A program made the position numbers and the translations under genes. Positions 10,832 to 25,649 of a DNA stretch of 64,000 bases are shown one piece after another. Position 1 is the stretch's first letter, and each line of letters begins with the position of its first letter. The notes below the pieces were generated by a model. The model did no database searches. It was not told the origin of the DNA and was given only the letters and a program-made list of their open reading frames with translations. The DNA comes from Mycoplasmopsis maculosa (GTDB lineage Bacteria > Bacillota_I > Bacilli_A > Mycoplasmatales > Metamycoplasmataceae): contig NZ_LR215037.1 in NCBI RefSeq assembly GCF_900660665.1, forward strand, positions 434,001 to 498,000, written 5' to 3'.

Positions 10832-11983
10832 TTATATAACAAGAAAATCACCTCCGTTTTCTAATTCATATGCTAATTTATCAATATCATCATAATTATT
10901 ATAAATTCCTAAACTAATTCTTAAGTAAGATGAATCTTTTTTTATGTGTTTTAAATATTGAGCACAAAAAATGCCTGATCTAACATATATGTTTTTTTGA
11001 CCTAAATAATGTGAAACATCTTGTGAGTTAATATTTTTTACATTAATTAAAATAATATGATCTTTTGGATTTGTGTAAATAGTTACATTTTTTATTTTCG
11101 ATAATTTATTGTATGCATATAAGCTTAAATCGTCAAGAATTTTTTGAACAGAATTATAACCACCAATTTCATTAAAAAAGTCTAATGATTTATTAAACAT
11201 AAAAATTCCAGCTAAATTCAATGTTCCAGGCTCATGTAACTCATAGCCTTTTTTTAAAACAAAAGTTTTATCTTTATTCATTCCTAAAACTGCTCCTCCG
11301 CCATAAACAACAGGAGGTAGTTCATTTAGTAATTTTTCTTGAATTGCTAATATCCCTAATCCAGTCGGACCATAAAATTTATTACAACTGAATGCAACAA
11401 TGTGACTCTTTTCAAGACTCACTTGTTCATAGATAATAGCTTGAGCAGCATCATTAACTACTAAAGCACCATATTTATTTGCTTTTTCGTAAATTTCATC
11501 CGTATTACTATTGTAGGTAAAATTGTTAGTCATTTGAGAATAAGCAATTATTTTTGTTTTTTCATTAATAAAGTCTATTAAATTTTCTTCTATTAAAACT
11601 TTAGCACCTGTTTCTTCAGCTATTGAGATTCAAGGTTTTAAATTTGAAGAATGATTGTATGCTGATAATAAAATTACATCATCTTTTTTCAATAAAGATT
11701 TAAGCATATTTGCAGCTTTATTTAATGAATCAGTAGTTCCAGAAGTAAAAATAATTTCATCGCTTTTAGCTTCAATTAAATTAGCTACTTTTTTTCTCGT
11801 TTCTTTTATTATATTAACGGTTTTAATTCCTAATGGAGAATCAGAAGTTCTTGTACTTACTGAATGATTCAAATAAAAATCATTCGAAGCTTCTATTGCA
11901 ATATTAGGTTTAAGAGCTAGTGCTGCACTGTCTAAATAAGTAATTTTATCAGCCATATTAAATAATTCTCTTATATTTTTCAT
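10832..11983 (-). CDS. sufS: Cysteine desulfurase, SufS/Csd type
   Basis: PLP enzyme that removes sulfur from cysteine and passes it to IscU. 383 aa, a little shorter than typical SufS (~405). The PLP lysine is Lys202 in SCNKFYGPTG, the cofactor Asp lies in VVNDAAQA near 178, and the persulfide Cys lies in RSGIFCAQ near residue 350, the group II signature. The N-terminus (YLDSAALALKP) matches the family. One TGA-Trp at residue 118 splits it in standard code. It ends 26 nt before the chosen iscU start. Confidence 0.9.
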
Positions 11984-11993
11984 TTAATTACCT

Positions 11994-12935
11994 TTATTTT
12001 ATTAATGAATCAGTTATTTCAACTAATTTTTTAGTTATAAATTCTTCTCTTTGTGAATGACCAGCATTTTCTATAAAGTAAAGTTCTGAATTATTCATAT
12101 TTTTATGTAATAAATATGAATTTATTGGTCAGCAAATTAAATCATGAGAACCATGAACTATAAATGTAGGAATATTTTTTATAACATTTATTTTATTTAA
12201 AATATAATTTTCCTCAAAAAAACAATTATTTTTAAAATAATGATTTTCAATTAAAGCTATTTCAAATACTGATTTAAGATCTTTTTCATCAAATTGTCTG
12301 TCCAAAATAGTTGCGTTGATACTTTCTCATCTTGCTCATTCAATTAATGCTTTTTTTCTAATTTCTTCATCATTTGAATTAATCATTTCATAATAAGCAG
12401 AAATTACATCATTTCTTTTTTCTAGAGGCACTATATTTATATATCTTTCGAAATCAGTTGGATTAAAATAGTTAGTTCCATCTTGATATAATCAAATTAA
12501 ATCTTGTTTTCTTGCTAAAAAAGTTCCTCTAAGAATTAAATTATCAACTCTTTTAGGAAAATTTATAGCATAAACTAAAGAAAGAGTTGTACCTCAAGAA
12601 CCACCAAATAATGATCATTTTTCTATTTTTAAATGTTCTCTTATCATTTCAATATCTTTTATTAAAAAATCAGTTGTATTATTTTTTAAAGACATTGAGG
12701 GTTTACTTTTACCACATCCTCTTTGATCAAAAAGAATTATTTTATACTTTTCAGGGTCAAAATACCTTCTTGAAACTTCACTAGTTCCACCACCAGGACC
12801 ACCATGAACATATAAAATTGGATAGCCGTTTGGATTCCCTGAAACTTCATAATATATTTCATTTTCTGAATCAGGTGTTTTTAAATAACCTAACTTAAAA
12901 GGTGTTATTTCTGGGTATAAATATTTTTTAAACAT
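11994..12935 (-). CDS. pip: Proline iminopeptidase (alpha/beta hydrolase, peptidase S33)
   Basis: Releases N-terminal proline from peptides, useful for an organism living on imported peptides. 313 aa, the usual length. HGGPGGG near 45 forms the oxyanion hole, and the nucleophile is Ser113 in GGSWG. The acid and base are Asp and His in the C-terminal HGSHD and NAGHS segments, each in the family position. DQRGCGKS near residue 70 is also typical of Pip. It ends 10 nt before sufS and begins 2 nt from the end of glyA, so it probably shares a transcript with both. Confidence 0.87.
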
Positions 12936-12936
12936 A

Positions 12937-14202
12937 TTAATATTCTGTAATAATAGGAAAATCTTTTGTCAATTTTAAAACTTTTTCTTTTTGGTTATTT
13001 ATTTCAGCTATATTATTAGATTCATCTTCTAATCATTTTTTACCATTTTTCAATGTATAATCCATAATTTCAGCCAATTCATTTCATTTAGTAAATTTTC
13101 TAGATGTCATAGCAGGAACACCGATTCTAATTCCTGATGTAACCATAGGGCTTAATTCATCAAAAGGAACAGTATTTTTATTGACAGTTATATTAATTTT
13201 CCCTAAAATTGTTTCAGCTTCTAATCCAGTTAAACCATAAGTTTTATATACGTTTATAGTAAAAAGATGATTATCTGTTCCATTTGTAACTAAATTAGCT
13301 TTTTTGTTAATAAAGGCTTCAGAAAATATTTTTGCATTTTTTACAATATCTTCAGCGTATTTTTTAAATTCAGGTTTTAAAGCCTCTCTAAAAGCAGCTG
13401 CTTTACCTGCTATAGAATGAAATAATGGTCCACCTTGGTAGCCAGGAAATACTCATCTATCAACTTTTTTAGCAATTTCTGGATCGTTAGTCATAATAAC
13501 ACCTCCTCTTGCACCTCTAAGTGTTTTGTGAGTCGTTGAAGTAATTATATCTGCATATCCAACTGGTGAGGGGTGGACTCCACCAATAATTAATCCAGAA
13601 ATATGTGCAATGTCAGCCATAAGTTTTGCGCCACACGCATCAGCAATTTCTTTAAATTTTTTAAAATCTACAATTCTAGGATAAGCAGAATAGCCACAAA
13701 TAATTAAAGCTGGTTTTTCTTGAATAGCTTGTTTTTTTATAGCTTCATAATCTAAGTATCCGTTTTTATCTACGCTATATGATATTGCTTCATAAAATAT
13801 ACCGCTGAAACTTATCTTATATCCGTGTGTTAAGTGACCACCAGAAGAAAGACTAAGACCCATTATTTTATCACCTGAGTTTACTACACTTGCTATTGCT
13901 GCTGCATTTGCAACACTTCCAGAATATGGTTGAACATTAGCATACTCTACGTTAAATAATTTTTTTAATCTGTCAATAGCTAAATTTTCAACAATATTAA
14001 CATACTCGCATCCGCCATAATATCTTTTATTAGGATATCCTTCGCCGTATTTATTTGTTAATACACTTCCTGTAGCTTTTAAAACATCATCACTAACATA
14101 ATTTTCGCTTGCTATAAGTTCTATATGGTTATTTTGTCTATCAACTTCGCTGTTTATTGCATATTCTAATTCTTTATCATTGAGATTAATTTTTTTATAC
14201 AT
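12937..14202 (-). CDS. glyA: Serine hydroxymethyltransferase
   Basis: Interconverts serine and glycine while charging tetrahydrofolate with a one-carbon unit, the partner of folD at 28320. 421 aa, complete. The N-terminus [10 protein letters not shown], the YPNKRYYGG loop and the PLP-binding Lys226 in [13 protein letters not shown] are all present, as is FPGYQGGP shortly after. It starts with AAGGAG at a good distance, just downstream of pheT. Trp codons at TGA near residue 250 and in the C-terminal third interrupt it in standard code. Confidence 0.95.
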
Positions 14203-14216
14203 ATTAACTCCTTAAA

Positions 14217-16397
14217 TTAATTATTAAAATGATTATTTATATTACCTATTTGCTCATCTGTACCAAATATTCTAAGTGTAACACTTCTAGTTAGCCCTTT
14301 ATTGTAGTCATCTATTTGTTTTATTTCATAAAAATCACTAATAGCTTTTATTTCAAATATTTTAGATCCTATTCAATCATTTTTATTAATTTCAAAAGTT
14401 AAATCAATAGATTTTAAAGGTTCATTTATATATTGTTCAAATAATTTTGATTCTTTTTGATCAACTTTTATAAATTCAGCAAAATAAACATCCATATTTT
14501 TATATTTAGGGTGAATTTTTCCGATTCATCCTATAAATATGTCATTTAATAAAATTTTAGCAGAAACATTAGGGTGAATATATTCATTGTCTGTCAATGG
14601 TACAAATTTTATATCGTCTCTTCTTAAAAAATTAGCTATATCTAACTTAATTTGATCAAATGATTTTACGTTTGAAGCTATACCATAGACAAAGACATTA
14701 TTATTTATCATTCCGTATTCAAATATATTTATAGAATTTAACTTTCTTTTTTGGTTATATTCTACTACTTCAGATAAACTTGTAACAATACTATTTCTTA
14801 TTATTTCTCTTTCTTTTGAAACAAAAGTTTCTAATTTAACATTTGATGAAAAACTAAAAGGATTTAATAAATTAATTTGTTCAGATACAAGTGTAAAAGT
14901 TCTTACTTCAGAATAACCCATAGACATAAGAGATTGTTTGGAAATTTCAGCTCTATTTATTTTAAACGGTTCAACAAGTGGCGGTATTCCTTTAAAATTT
15001 GTATATCCATAAAATCTAAAATACTCTTCAATAATGTCTTCATAATTTTCAATGTCAGTTCTATATGAAGGTGCAATTATTCTATTTTTATTAAAAACAA
15101 AACCTATTTTTTTCATTGTATTTTCTGTATCTAAAAAGTGCTTTAAATTTCTAAAATCAGAATTTGCATATATAGCTAATTTTCTTCTATTTTGTAAAAC
15201 ACTTTTTCCTTTTTTAACTTTTGGCAAGTTAATTATTTGGCTAATTGCATTATTATTTTTAAAAGTTAAATATCTAAGAATTTCTATTCCATTCTTAACC
15301 ATTTGTTGATTAACAGATTTTCCTCCTTGTATAGAAGAGTTTGAATCTATTTTTATTTCTTTTGCTCCATGTCTAACTTTTTTAGCATCAAAAGAACCTA
15401 TTTCAAAAAGTATTTCATTACTTTCTTTAGTCACAGATGAATTTTCACAGCCCATAACACTTGCTAATGAAATTATTTTCTCTTCATCTTTTATTGCTAA
15501 AACATTTTTAACTTCAATTTTTTTACCACCTAATATTTCAACTTCTCCCGTATATTCTTCACATGTTAGCTTTCCGTTTATTTTTGTTTTATCATATGCG
15601 TGTGCAGGAGTACCTGTTAATAATAAAATCATATTTGTTAAGTCAATTGCAAATATTCCTTTAGCTTCAATATTATGTTTTGCTAAAAATAACAAATAAT
15701 CTAATTTAGTAACATTATTATTTATTTTGGCTTCAAAAAAAGTTAATTCCTTAGCTTGATTTTTAGAAGCTTTTATATTAGACTTGAATATATCATTCTT
15801 AGTTATTTTGTGAACACTTGGTCATACAAACTCTGTATTATAATAAGCTGCTAATTCCGTTGCTAGAACATAGTAAGAATTAGCATCAGATCTATTAGCT
15901 GGTGTCGTTATATCAATAATGTAGTCATCTAACTCAAAATAATCAATAGGATCTGTATCTATAGTTATTTTAGGATCTTTTATTAAGATAATATCGTCTT
16001 CATTATAAGGTAATAATGAAGGATTAAATCCTAATTCAGAAAAACCAGATAACATTCCTTGTGATACTACTTTTGCCATTTCTTTTGATCCAAAGGTTAT
16101 ATCACCTTTTTTTGATCCTTCGACAAAAGCTACGGTAAAATATCCCTCTTTAGCATTTTTTGCAACTGTTTGAATCGTAATTATTCCTGTATTTGTTTCT
16201 AATTTAACAATGTTAAGATTTTTACTATTATTATTTTTTTCAACACTTAAAATTTTTGCAAATTTAATACCTTTTACATCACTAAATGGAGTGATTGTTT
16301 CTACTTCATAACCTAAATTATTAATATCTTTTTCAATTTCCTTTGTTAAAGCTATTTTAGGCATAAATCTATTTAATTGTTTCAATGAAATAATCAT
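14217..16397 (-). CDS. pheT: Phenylalanyl-tRNA synthetase beta subunit
   Basis: Large subunit of the (alpha-beta)2 synthetase that charges tRNA-Phe. 726 aa, shorter than the ~800 aa of most bacteria, as is common in mollicutes. An OB-fold EMAP-like domain (residues ~40-150), a B3/B4 editing domain (about 200-360) and the C-terminal catalytic-like and anticodon-binding FDX domains can be traced. The start MIISLKQLNRF follows AAGGAATAAA. The start is separated from the ung stop by one base. ung lies between pheS and pheT, an unusual interruption of a normally adjacent pair. Confidence 0.92.
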
Positions 16398-16398
16398 T

Positions 16399-17062
16399 TT
16401 ATTCCTTTCGCGAACTAAAATCAATTTTAGTTTTTAATAAATTATTTACTTTCTTAAAAAAATTTGAATCTCTAAAACTATTTTTACTTCTTTTTCAATA
16501 TGATAATGGAGATGGATGAGAAGTAAATATAATCTGCTTTTCATTTATATTATTATTTAATATAGCATTTTTAGCTATTTTAAAAGCATAATTTCCTCAA
16601 AGACCAAACACAACATTTTTATTAATTTCGCAAATAAAATTTAATAAATTATCTATAAAAAAATTTCATCCAAAATCTTTATGACTGTTAGGTTCGTCCT
16701 TATTAACTGTTAAACAAGAATTTAATAATAAAACTCCTTGTTTTGCTCAATATTCAAGACTATTAGTTTCAAAAATAGCTTCTGGATAGTCTTTTTTGAT
16801 TTCTTTAAATATATTTATTAAGCTTTTAGGAGTTTTTAAATCATTAGAGCTAAAAGCTAACCCATCAGCTTGATTTTCTAAATAATATGGATCTTGTCCT
16901 ATTATTATAAGTTTTGTTTCTTCTGGTTCAAAATAATTTAAACACCTAAAAATATCTTCTTCTTTTGGAAAAACTTTTTTAGTTTTTCTTTCAAAATTTA
17001 TTTTTTTAAAAAGTTCTATAAAATAGTCTTTTTTAGATTCTTTTTCAACAAACAATGCAAAT

Positions 17063-17073
<11 letters not shown>
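16399..17073 (-). CDS. ung: Uracil-DNA glycosylase
   Basis: Removes uracil from DNA, starting base-excision repair; important in AT-rich genomes with cytosine deamination. 224 aa, the standard size. The catalytic water-activating Asp61 is in GQDPYY, the uracil-binding segment is GLAFS, and the DNA-intercalation loop HPSPLS is near the C-terminus. The gene overlaps the pheS end by 11 nt and stops 1 nt before pheT, so it is embedded in the phe operon and co-translated with it. Confidence 0.94.
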
Positions 17074-18028
<955 letters not shown>

Positions 18029-18029
18029 T

Positions 18030-19238
18030 TTATTCCTTTCATTCCTCAACTGTTTTATAGTATTCTACAATCTTTTTAGAATCAAATTGTTTAGGTTTAA
18101 AAAAATTAATATTTTTTGCTTCTTTTGGTAAATATTCTTGTTTTACAAAATGATTTTCAAAATCATGAGGATATTTATAACCTACACCTTCACCTAATTT
18201 ATATGCATTTGCGTAATATCCTTCTTGTAAATGTTTAGGTATCATAAATACATTACCTTCATCAATAAAATCTTCAACTTTATTGATAGCTTCATAAATG
18301 GAGTTGCTTTTTGGAGACAAAGCAACAAAAGCTATAGCATTAAACAGTGGTAATCTTCCTTCGGGCATTCCTAAAATTTCAAATGCATCAATAGCATCTT
18401 TTACTTTTGTTCCAATGGTAGTGTCAGCAAGACCAATATCTTCATAAGCACAAGCTAAAAGCCTTCTAAATAAACCTTGAAAATCGCCTGTTTTTATTAT
18501 TAATTCTCCATAATAAAATGCTGCGTTTATGTCGCTTCCTCTTAATGATTTATGAAAAGCAGATAAATTATTGTAATGTGATACAGAATTTTCATCACTA
18601 TAAAAATTCATATTAGGCATTACATTTTTTATATCTTCTATTGTTACTTCTTTATCTTTAACTATCAAAGCTAAAATTTGTAAATGATTTAAACATGACC
18701 TATAATCCCCATTATTTAATTTAACAATTCTTTTAATTAAACTATCACTTAATTTTAAATTTGGGTAAAACTTTACTAAATTTATTTTTAATCCATTAAA
18801 CATGTCATCTTCGCTTAATTTATAAAATTGTAATATTTGCATCCTACTTCTTACAGCAGGATTTACCTTAAAATAAGGATTCTCAGTAGTAGTTGCGTAA
18901 ATTATAATTTTATCAAACTCTAAATATGAGAGTAAAATATCTTGTTTATCCTTATTTAACCTATGAATTTCATCGACTATTAAAATTTCATTATTTTCAA
19001 GTAAATCGATTAAATCTTTTTTATTATCAATACTAGCATTAAAATAAGCATATTTTAAATTCATTTCTTTAGCTAATGCAAATGCTGTACTGCTTTTTCC
19101 AATTCCTGATTCTCCAAAAAAAATAAAACTTGAAGTTAATTTATTTTCAATAACTTTGGACAATAAATGTTTTATGTGTCTTTGACCAATAATTTCGGAT
19201 ATTTTTTCTGGTCTTAATTCATTAGCTAAGTTTTTCAT
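18030..19238 (-). CDS. rarA: Replication-associated recombination protein RarA (MgsA), AAA+ ATPase
   Basis: AAA+ ATPase that acts at stalled replication forks, related to clamp loaders. 402 aa. Walker A is GESGIGKS at 42-49, Walker B ILIVDEIH near 85-92, sensor 1 ATTTENP near 116, and the arginine finger region PAVRSRM follows. The C-terminal MgsA domain (FRRLLACAYEDIGLAD, and MPKHLQEGYYANAYKLGE-like text) is well kept. The last codons include a TGA-Trp, so the true stop is 9 nt beyond the standard-code stop, one base before the pheS start. Confidence 0.92.
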
Positions 19239-19300
19239 AATATATATTTTATTAAAATATATATAGTTTTTTAATAAAAATTAAAAATTCCCAAAATATT

Positions 19301-19322
19301 AAAAATGAAGCATATTGCTTCA
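19301..19322 (-). terminator. Terminator of dnaK
   Basis: TGAAGC / GCTTCA arms at 19306-19311 and 19317-19322 with a 5-nt loop; on the minus strand the stem is followed by T5. It lies 11 nt after the dnaK stop codon. Confidence 0.75.
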
Positions 19323-19332
19323 TTAATAATTA

Positions 19333-21196
<1,864 letters not shown>

Positions 21197-21210
21197 ATTT
21201 TTATTTTTTT

Positions 21211-21240
21211 AAAAAAAGAATCAAATTTTGTTTGATTCTT
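21211..21240 (-). terminator. Terminator after the 210-aa surface protein gene
   Basis: A 10-bp stem AAGAATCAAA / TTTGATTCTT (21216-21225 and 21231-21240), loop of 5, with a T-run on the minus strand. The stem overlaps the stop codon of the gene by two bases. Confidence 0.8.
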
Positions 21241-21871
21241 AATTGTTTATATTAAATTTTTTATTTTTTTTATGCATTATTATAGATAATGAAATAATTA
21301 TTATTAAAAATGTAATCAAAGATAAACTAAGTGCTAAAGAATATTTAGTGATATTAGATTTTACAAAAGGATCTCTTACTTCATTATAATTTTTTAAAGC
21401 TTTATCAAAAATTTGATCATTTACTAATGTTGAGTTTTTTATATTAATTTCTGAAACAAAAGGAACCAATCTATCTATAACTATTTTTCTTTCTGATTCT
21501 TGCAAATATTCGTCTGTTTTAGTTTTATTTACTAAAGCAACCAATCTTTCTAAATCTAAATTAGTTTTATAAATATGTAATATTTCGTTTGTTATTTCTT
21601 GAACTTCATCTATTTTATTAGCTTCATCGATTTTTGATAACTCTTTTTTTATTTTTTCTTCAATTGTTTGTATTTGTTTTATATTTAAATCTGAAAAAGA
21701 ATGTAGTTCATCAATTTTAGAAGAAATAGTTGCTTTAGCTCTTATTTTAACATTGTCTAAATTTTCTTCTTTACCACTTGTTTCATTTTCATATGAAGCC
21801 GAAACAAAAAATGGTGCTGTTACTAATGAAATTGAAGATAATTTAATTATTTTTTTAATATTTAGTTTCAT
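21239..21871 (-). CDS. Surface protein with signal peptide, GA-module-like helices and C-terminal anchor
   Basis: 210 aa, no known enzyme motif. Residues 1-25 form a signal peptide ending VSASYEN with no lipobox. The middle (about 45-165) is highly charged and helical, with segments of the pattern KIDELHSFSDLNIKQIQTIE that resemble the three-helix GA module (albumin-binding repeats) seen in surface proteins of Gram-positive bacteria and mycoplasmas. A hydrophobic helix at about 177-200 followed by HKKNKKFNINN would anchor it with the bulk outside. It lies alone between pyk and dnaK with its own terminator. GA-like identity is my inference from heptad pattern, not a confirmed match. Confidence 0.6.
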   Translation of the reverse strand: MKLNIKKIIKLSSISLVTAPFFVSASYENETSGKEENLDNVKIRAKATISSKIDELHSFSDLNIKQIQTIEEKIKKELSKIDEANKIDEVQEITNEILHIYKTNLDLERLVALVNKTKTDEYLQESERKIVIDRLVPFVSEINIKNSTLVNDQIFDKALKNYNEVRDPFVKSNITKYSLALSLSLITFLIIIISLSIIMHKKNKKFNINN

Positions 21872-21930
21872 AATTACCTACTTTTGTAATATCTATATTA
21901 AAATAATATCAAATTAGTTAATTTAATTTA

Positions 21931-21954
21931 AAAAAATAGCTATTAAAGCTATTT
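21931..21954 (-). terminator. Terminator of pyk
   Basis: AAATAGCT (21934-21941) and AGCTATTT (21947-21954) pair around a 5-nt loop, with A-run at 21931 onward giving T on the minus strand. It follows the pyk stop by 11 nt. The same stem sequence is used at 6511-6531. Confidence 0.75.
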
Positions 21955-21965
21955 TCATTTTATTA

Positions 21966-23399
21966 TTAATAAACTTTTTCAATAATTGAATCGTTTTCAA
22001 TAACTAAATATCTATCACCTTTTTGAACACCAAAAGGTACTAAAACTTCAGCTGCATTATCTTTATTTTGTTTAATTAAATCAAAATATTTAATTGAATC
22101 AACTGATGTTCAAACAGAACTTGTAATACCGAAAGAACCAATTTCCTTCTCATCATTTACAACACCAACAATAATTGTGTTTGGACGGAATTTAGCAACT
22201 TCTGATAATAATTTTCCTGTTCTTGAAAGAACAACAGCAAATTTATATTCACCATATCTAGCTTTATCTGCAACACGGAAAGCAATTCTTGATCTCATAT
22301 TTTCTTGCATATTTGAACGTTTACGAATTTCTTCTAATTGTGTATCGTAATAAAGTTTGTCATAAAAGTCCATTTCTGCTCTTTTATTTATTGTAGCCAT
22401 TGTTGTAACAGCTTCTAATGGATAATTTCCTGAAGCTGATTCACCAGAAAGCATTGTAGCATCTGCACCTAATTCTGTAGCATAGTAAACGTCAGTAACT
22501 TCAGCTCTTGTAGGATGAGGGTTATTTTCCATAGAGTCTAACATTTGAGTAGCAACAATAATAGGTTTTCCTGCTTCACGACATTTTCTAATCATTGTTT
22601 TTTCAAAGTAAGGAACATCATAATAAGGAATTTCTAAACCTAAATCACCACGAGCTACCATGATACCGTCTGATGCTTCAATTATTTCATCAATATTCAT
22701 AATACCTAAATGACTTTCAATTTTTGAAATAATTTTTACGTGTTTTCCACCGTTATCTTCTAAAACTTTTCTTAAATCATGAACGTTTTGAGCTGAGTTA
22801 ACAAATGAAGCAGCTACATAGTTGATTCCTACACTAATTCCATAGATTACATCATTAATGTCTTTTTCAGATAAAAATGGTAATGAAAAATCAACACCAG
22901 GTAAGTTAATTCTTTTATTTGTCTTTAATTTGTGTGAATTTTTTGTTTTAGCATAAACTACACCTTTTTCAACTTTTGTAACTATAGATGTTAATTTACC
23001 ATCATCAAATAAAATTGTATCACCTGTTTTTAAATCTTGACTCATGTCATAAGCTACTGTCACTTCTTTATCAGTACCTTCAAAATTTTCATATTTTTCT
23101 TTTGTTGTATAAATAGTAATTTCTGTATTTGCTTCAATAAATTGAGCACCACCTTTCATTTTACCTAAACGAATTTCAGGTCCTTTTGTATCTAACATTA
23201 ATGAAACAGGAACTTTTAAATCTTCTTGTATTTTCTTACCTAAAACAAATTTGTTTAAATGTTCTTCATGTGAACCGTGGCTAAAATTAGCACGAATACA
23301 TGTGGCACCATTTTCAATTAATGATCTTAATGTTTTATAATTGTCACTTGATGGACCAATTGTAACAACTAATTTACTTCTTTTATCAGTTAATTTCAT
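21966..23399 (-). CDS. pyk: Pyruvate kinase
   Basis: Last glycolytic step: phosphoenolpyruvate plus ADP to pyruvate plus ATP, feeding the Pta-AckA route encoded at 26072-28230. 477 aa. MLDTKGPEIRLG (about 64-75) is the substrate loop, SKIESHLG carries the catalytic Lys, and MVARGDLGLEIP is the metal and ADP motif. The C-terminal domain (FAVVLSRTGKLLSEVAKFRP) is the allosteric-site fold. One TGA-Trp occurs near residue 430. Presence implies sugar or glycerol fermentation rather than arginine use alone. Confidence 0.96.
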
Positions 23400-23515
23400 T
23401 TTTCTCCCAATAATATAATATTATGCTTATATCTAATATTTTATATTAGAACTAAAAAATCATAAGTAATATTAAATATATATTTTTTATCATGTGGTAA
23501 TTTTTGCATTAAATT

Positions 23516-23542
23516 AAAAAATCAACTTTTAAAAAGTTGATT
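23516..23542 (-). terminator. Terminator of the 498-aa surface protein gene
   Basis: AATCAACT (23520-23527) and AGTTGATT (23535-23542) with the TTT/AAA bases able to extend the stem; the minus strand then runs into T5. It begins 4 nt after the stop codon. Confidence 0.7.
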
Positions 23543-23546
23543 ATGA

Positions 23547-25043
23547 TTATTGTTTTTCTTTGAATCCGCTTACTTCAAAAACACCTAAAAAATTAACGTT
23601 TGAACCTTTTTTATTAATAGAATATGCATATTTAGCTTTACCTTCATTTTGTTTAATTTCTAATAAAGGTGTTTTATCAAAAGTATTTGATGTAGATTTG
23701 CTAAAATCTAGCTCACTAAAAATATCTATTGAAGATCTTTTATAATATTTAAGTTCGTATAAATTATTGAAATTGTTAATTTCTTCTTCAGTTGAATCTA
23801 AAAATAAATTAAATTCTTTATAATATCCATTTTTAGTATTTGTATAGCCTGTTGTATTTGCTTGAGAAGAAATGAATAAAGGCGAATTAATTGACGGAAT
23901 TGTCTCATTTATAGGCGTATTAGAATTAACAGATATTTTGATTTTCTCAGCAAATTTTTTTAATTCAAAATATAAAGTATTAAATGTTAATTTTTGCATT
24001 TGATTTATTTTTATTTCTTTAGAAGTTGTTAATTCTTCTGAATCACTATATTTTGCGTTAGGAACAAATTTTTTAATATAATAATTCATTGTTAATAAAT
24101 TTGAATTACTAGAATCTTGTTCAAAATAAATAGGTTTTGAATCATCAATTATATATTTAGATTTTGTTTTACCAAAAATGTTGTTTGATTTATAAAAACT
24201 TAATATTCTTGAAATTGATAAATAAGCTTTTTTTATAGCATCATTGCTATCCAATTTTCTTGTTGGTAATAATTCATTTTTATTGTTGTTTAAATCAAGC
24301 AAATCAGAAATAGAATTTCATCCACCATCAATGTTTAAATCACCTTTTAAAAATTGATTTCTTGTATATGTAGAAATAGAAAATTGATGTTGGTTATTGT
24401 TATAATCATCTGTTTTTTGCAATAATTCATCATTTTCACCAGAATATTTTTTAAAACCTTCCATTATAAAGTCAACAAATTTTCAATTTACTTTTCTTTC
24501 AGTTAATGTTTTTCCTTCTTTTACAAGTTTGTCTTCTTTATCTTCTAAATAAACTCTTAAGTAAAGTTTTCCTTCAAAATCATTTGCATATGAATGATAA
24601 TAAAAGTTATATTTATTTTCAAAATCAACTAAACTTAAATCTTTATCTATATTTAACAAAGTAAAATATTTATTAGCATTATAAGAATATTTATTTTTAA
24701 TATTATTTCAAAATGAGTTATCAGATACTAATGTAGGTTCATTATCAGATGAAGAAACATAAAAACTAGAATATGTATATTCACTAGCAAAATGATTTGA
24801 TATATCAAATTTTTTAGGTTTAGTTGTAGTTATAATTCCATTATTGTAATCAGATTTTTTTTCATTTTCTGAAAATTCTTCATTTGCTTCAGGATTAACT
24901 TCAAATTTTAAGCTTTTTATCAAATTAACATCTTCATTATTTTTATTTGAAGCAACTAAAACATATGTTCCAATACCAGCTACCATAGCAGATGAGACAA
25001 CTAATGATGAAGATATTAAAAATATTTTCTTATTAAATTTCAT
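23547..25043 (-). CDS. Membrane-anchored surface protein of unknown function
   Basis: 498 aa. Residues 6-31 form one hydrophobic segment (SSSLVVSSAMVAGIGTYVLV) without a lipobox Cys, so it is either secreted or anchored by an uncleaved helix with the rest outside. The remaining sequence is rich in Asn, Ser, Lys and Tyr without recognised domains; LDSNDAIKKAYLSISRIL near 260 is the most regular helical part. Two or three TGA-Trp codons split it. It lies between engB and pyk with its own terminator. I do not recognise the family; similar large single-pass proteins are common mycoplasma surface antigens. Confidence 0.65.
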
Positions 25044-25066
25044 TTTTCTCCTTTTAAACCTATAAA

Positions 25067-25648
25067 TTAGCTATATAAATAATCTTGCATATATTCAATT
25101 AATTCATCTAAACCAATATTTTTTTCACTTGAAACTAAAAATGAACTTGTTGAATCTTTAAATAATTTTTTAGAAATATAGTCATTATGTTTTTTAATTA
25201 ATAATGATTTTTCTTTTTGATTTAATTTATCCATTTTTGTATAAACTATATCAAAATTTCAATTTACTTTTTTTAAAAATTCAATTGTTTTATAGTCATT
25301 TTGGGTTAAACCTGTTCTAGAATCTATCAACAGAAAAATATTTTTTGGTGATTTATCAGCAACAATAAATTCTTTGATGCAACGATTCATTTGTTCTGAT
25401 TTAGATTTTGACATTTGAGCATAACCATAACCTGGAAAATCTATTATGAATACTCCATCATCCTCAAAATAATTAATTAATTGAGTTCTACCAGGTTGTT
25501 TAGAAACATATGATATTTTTTGATTAACAATTGCATTTAACAAACTACTTTTGCCGACATTTGATCTTCCTCAAAAACAAACTTGTTTTGCTCCTTTTGT
25601 ATCTAATCAAGTATCTCTTTCTAAAGCACTTTTAACAAATTTCCACAT
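25067..25648 (-). CDS. engB: Ribosome biogenesis GTP-binding protein EngB/YsxC
   Basis: Small GTPase required for 50S subunit maturation. 193 aa, normal size. G1 is GRSNVGKSS near residue 27-35, the switch region contains PGRTQLINYF, G3 is DFPGYGYA, and G4 reads TKMD near 140. The ATG lies 1 nt before the coaD stop, and the ribosome binding site is weak (GGGAAATAAT), which suggests coupling to coaD. Three TGA-Trp codons near the N-terminus hide the first 40 residues in standard code. Confidence 0.92.
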
Positions 25649-25649
25649 A

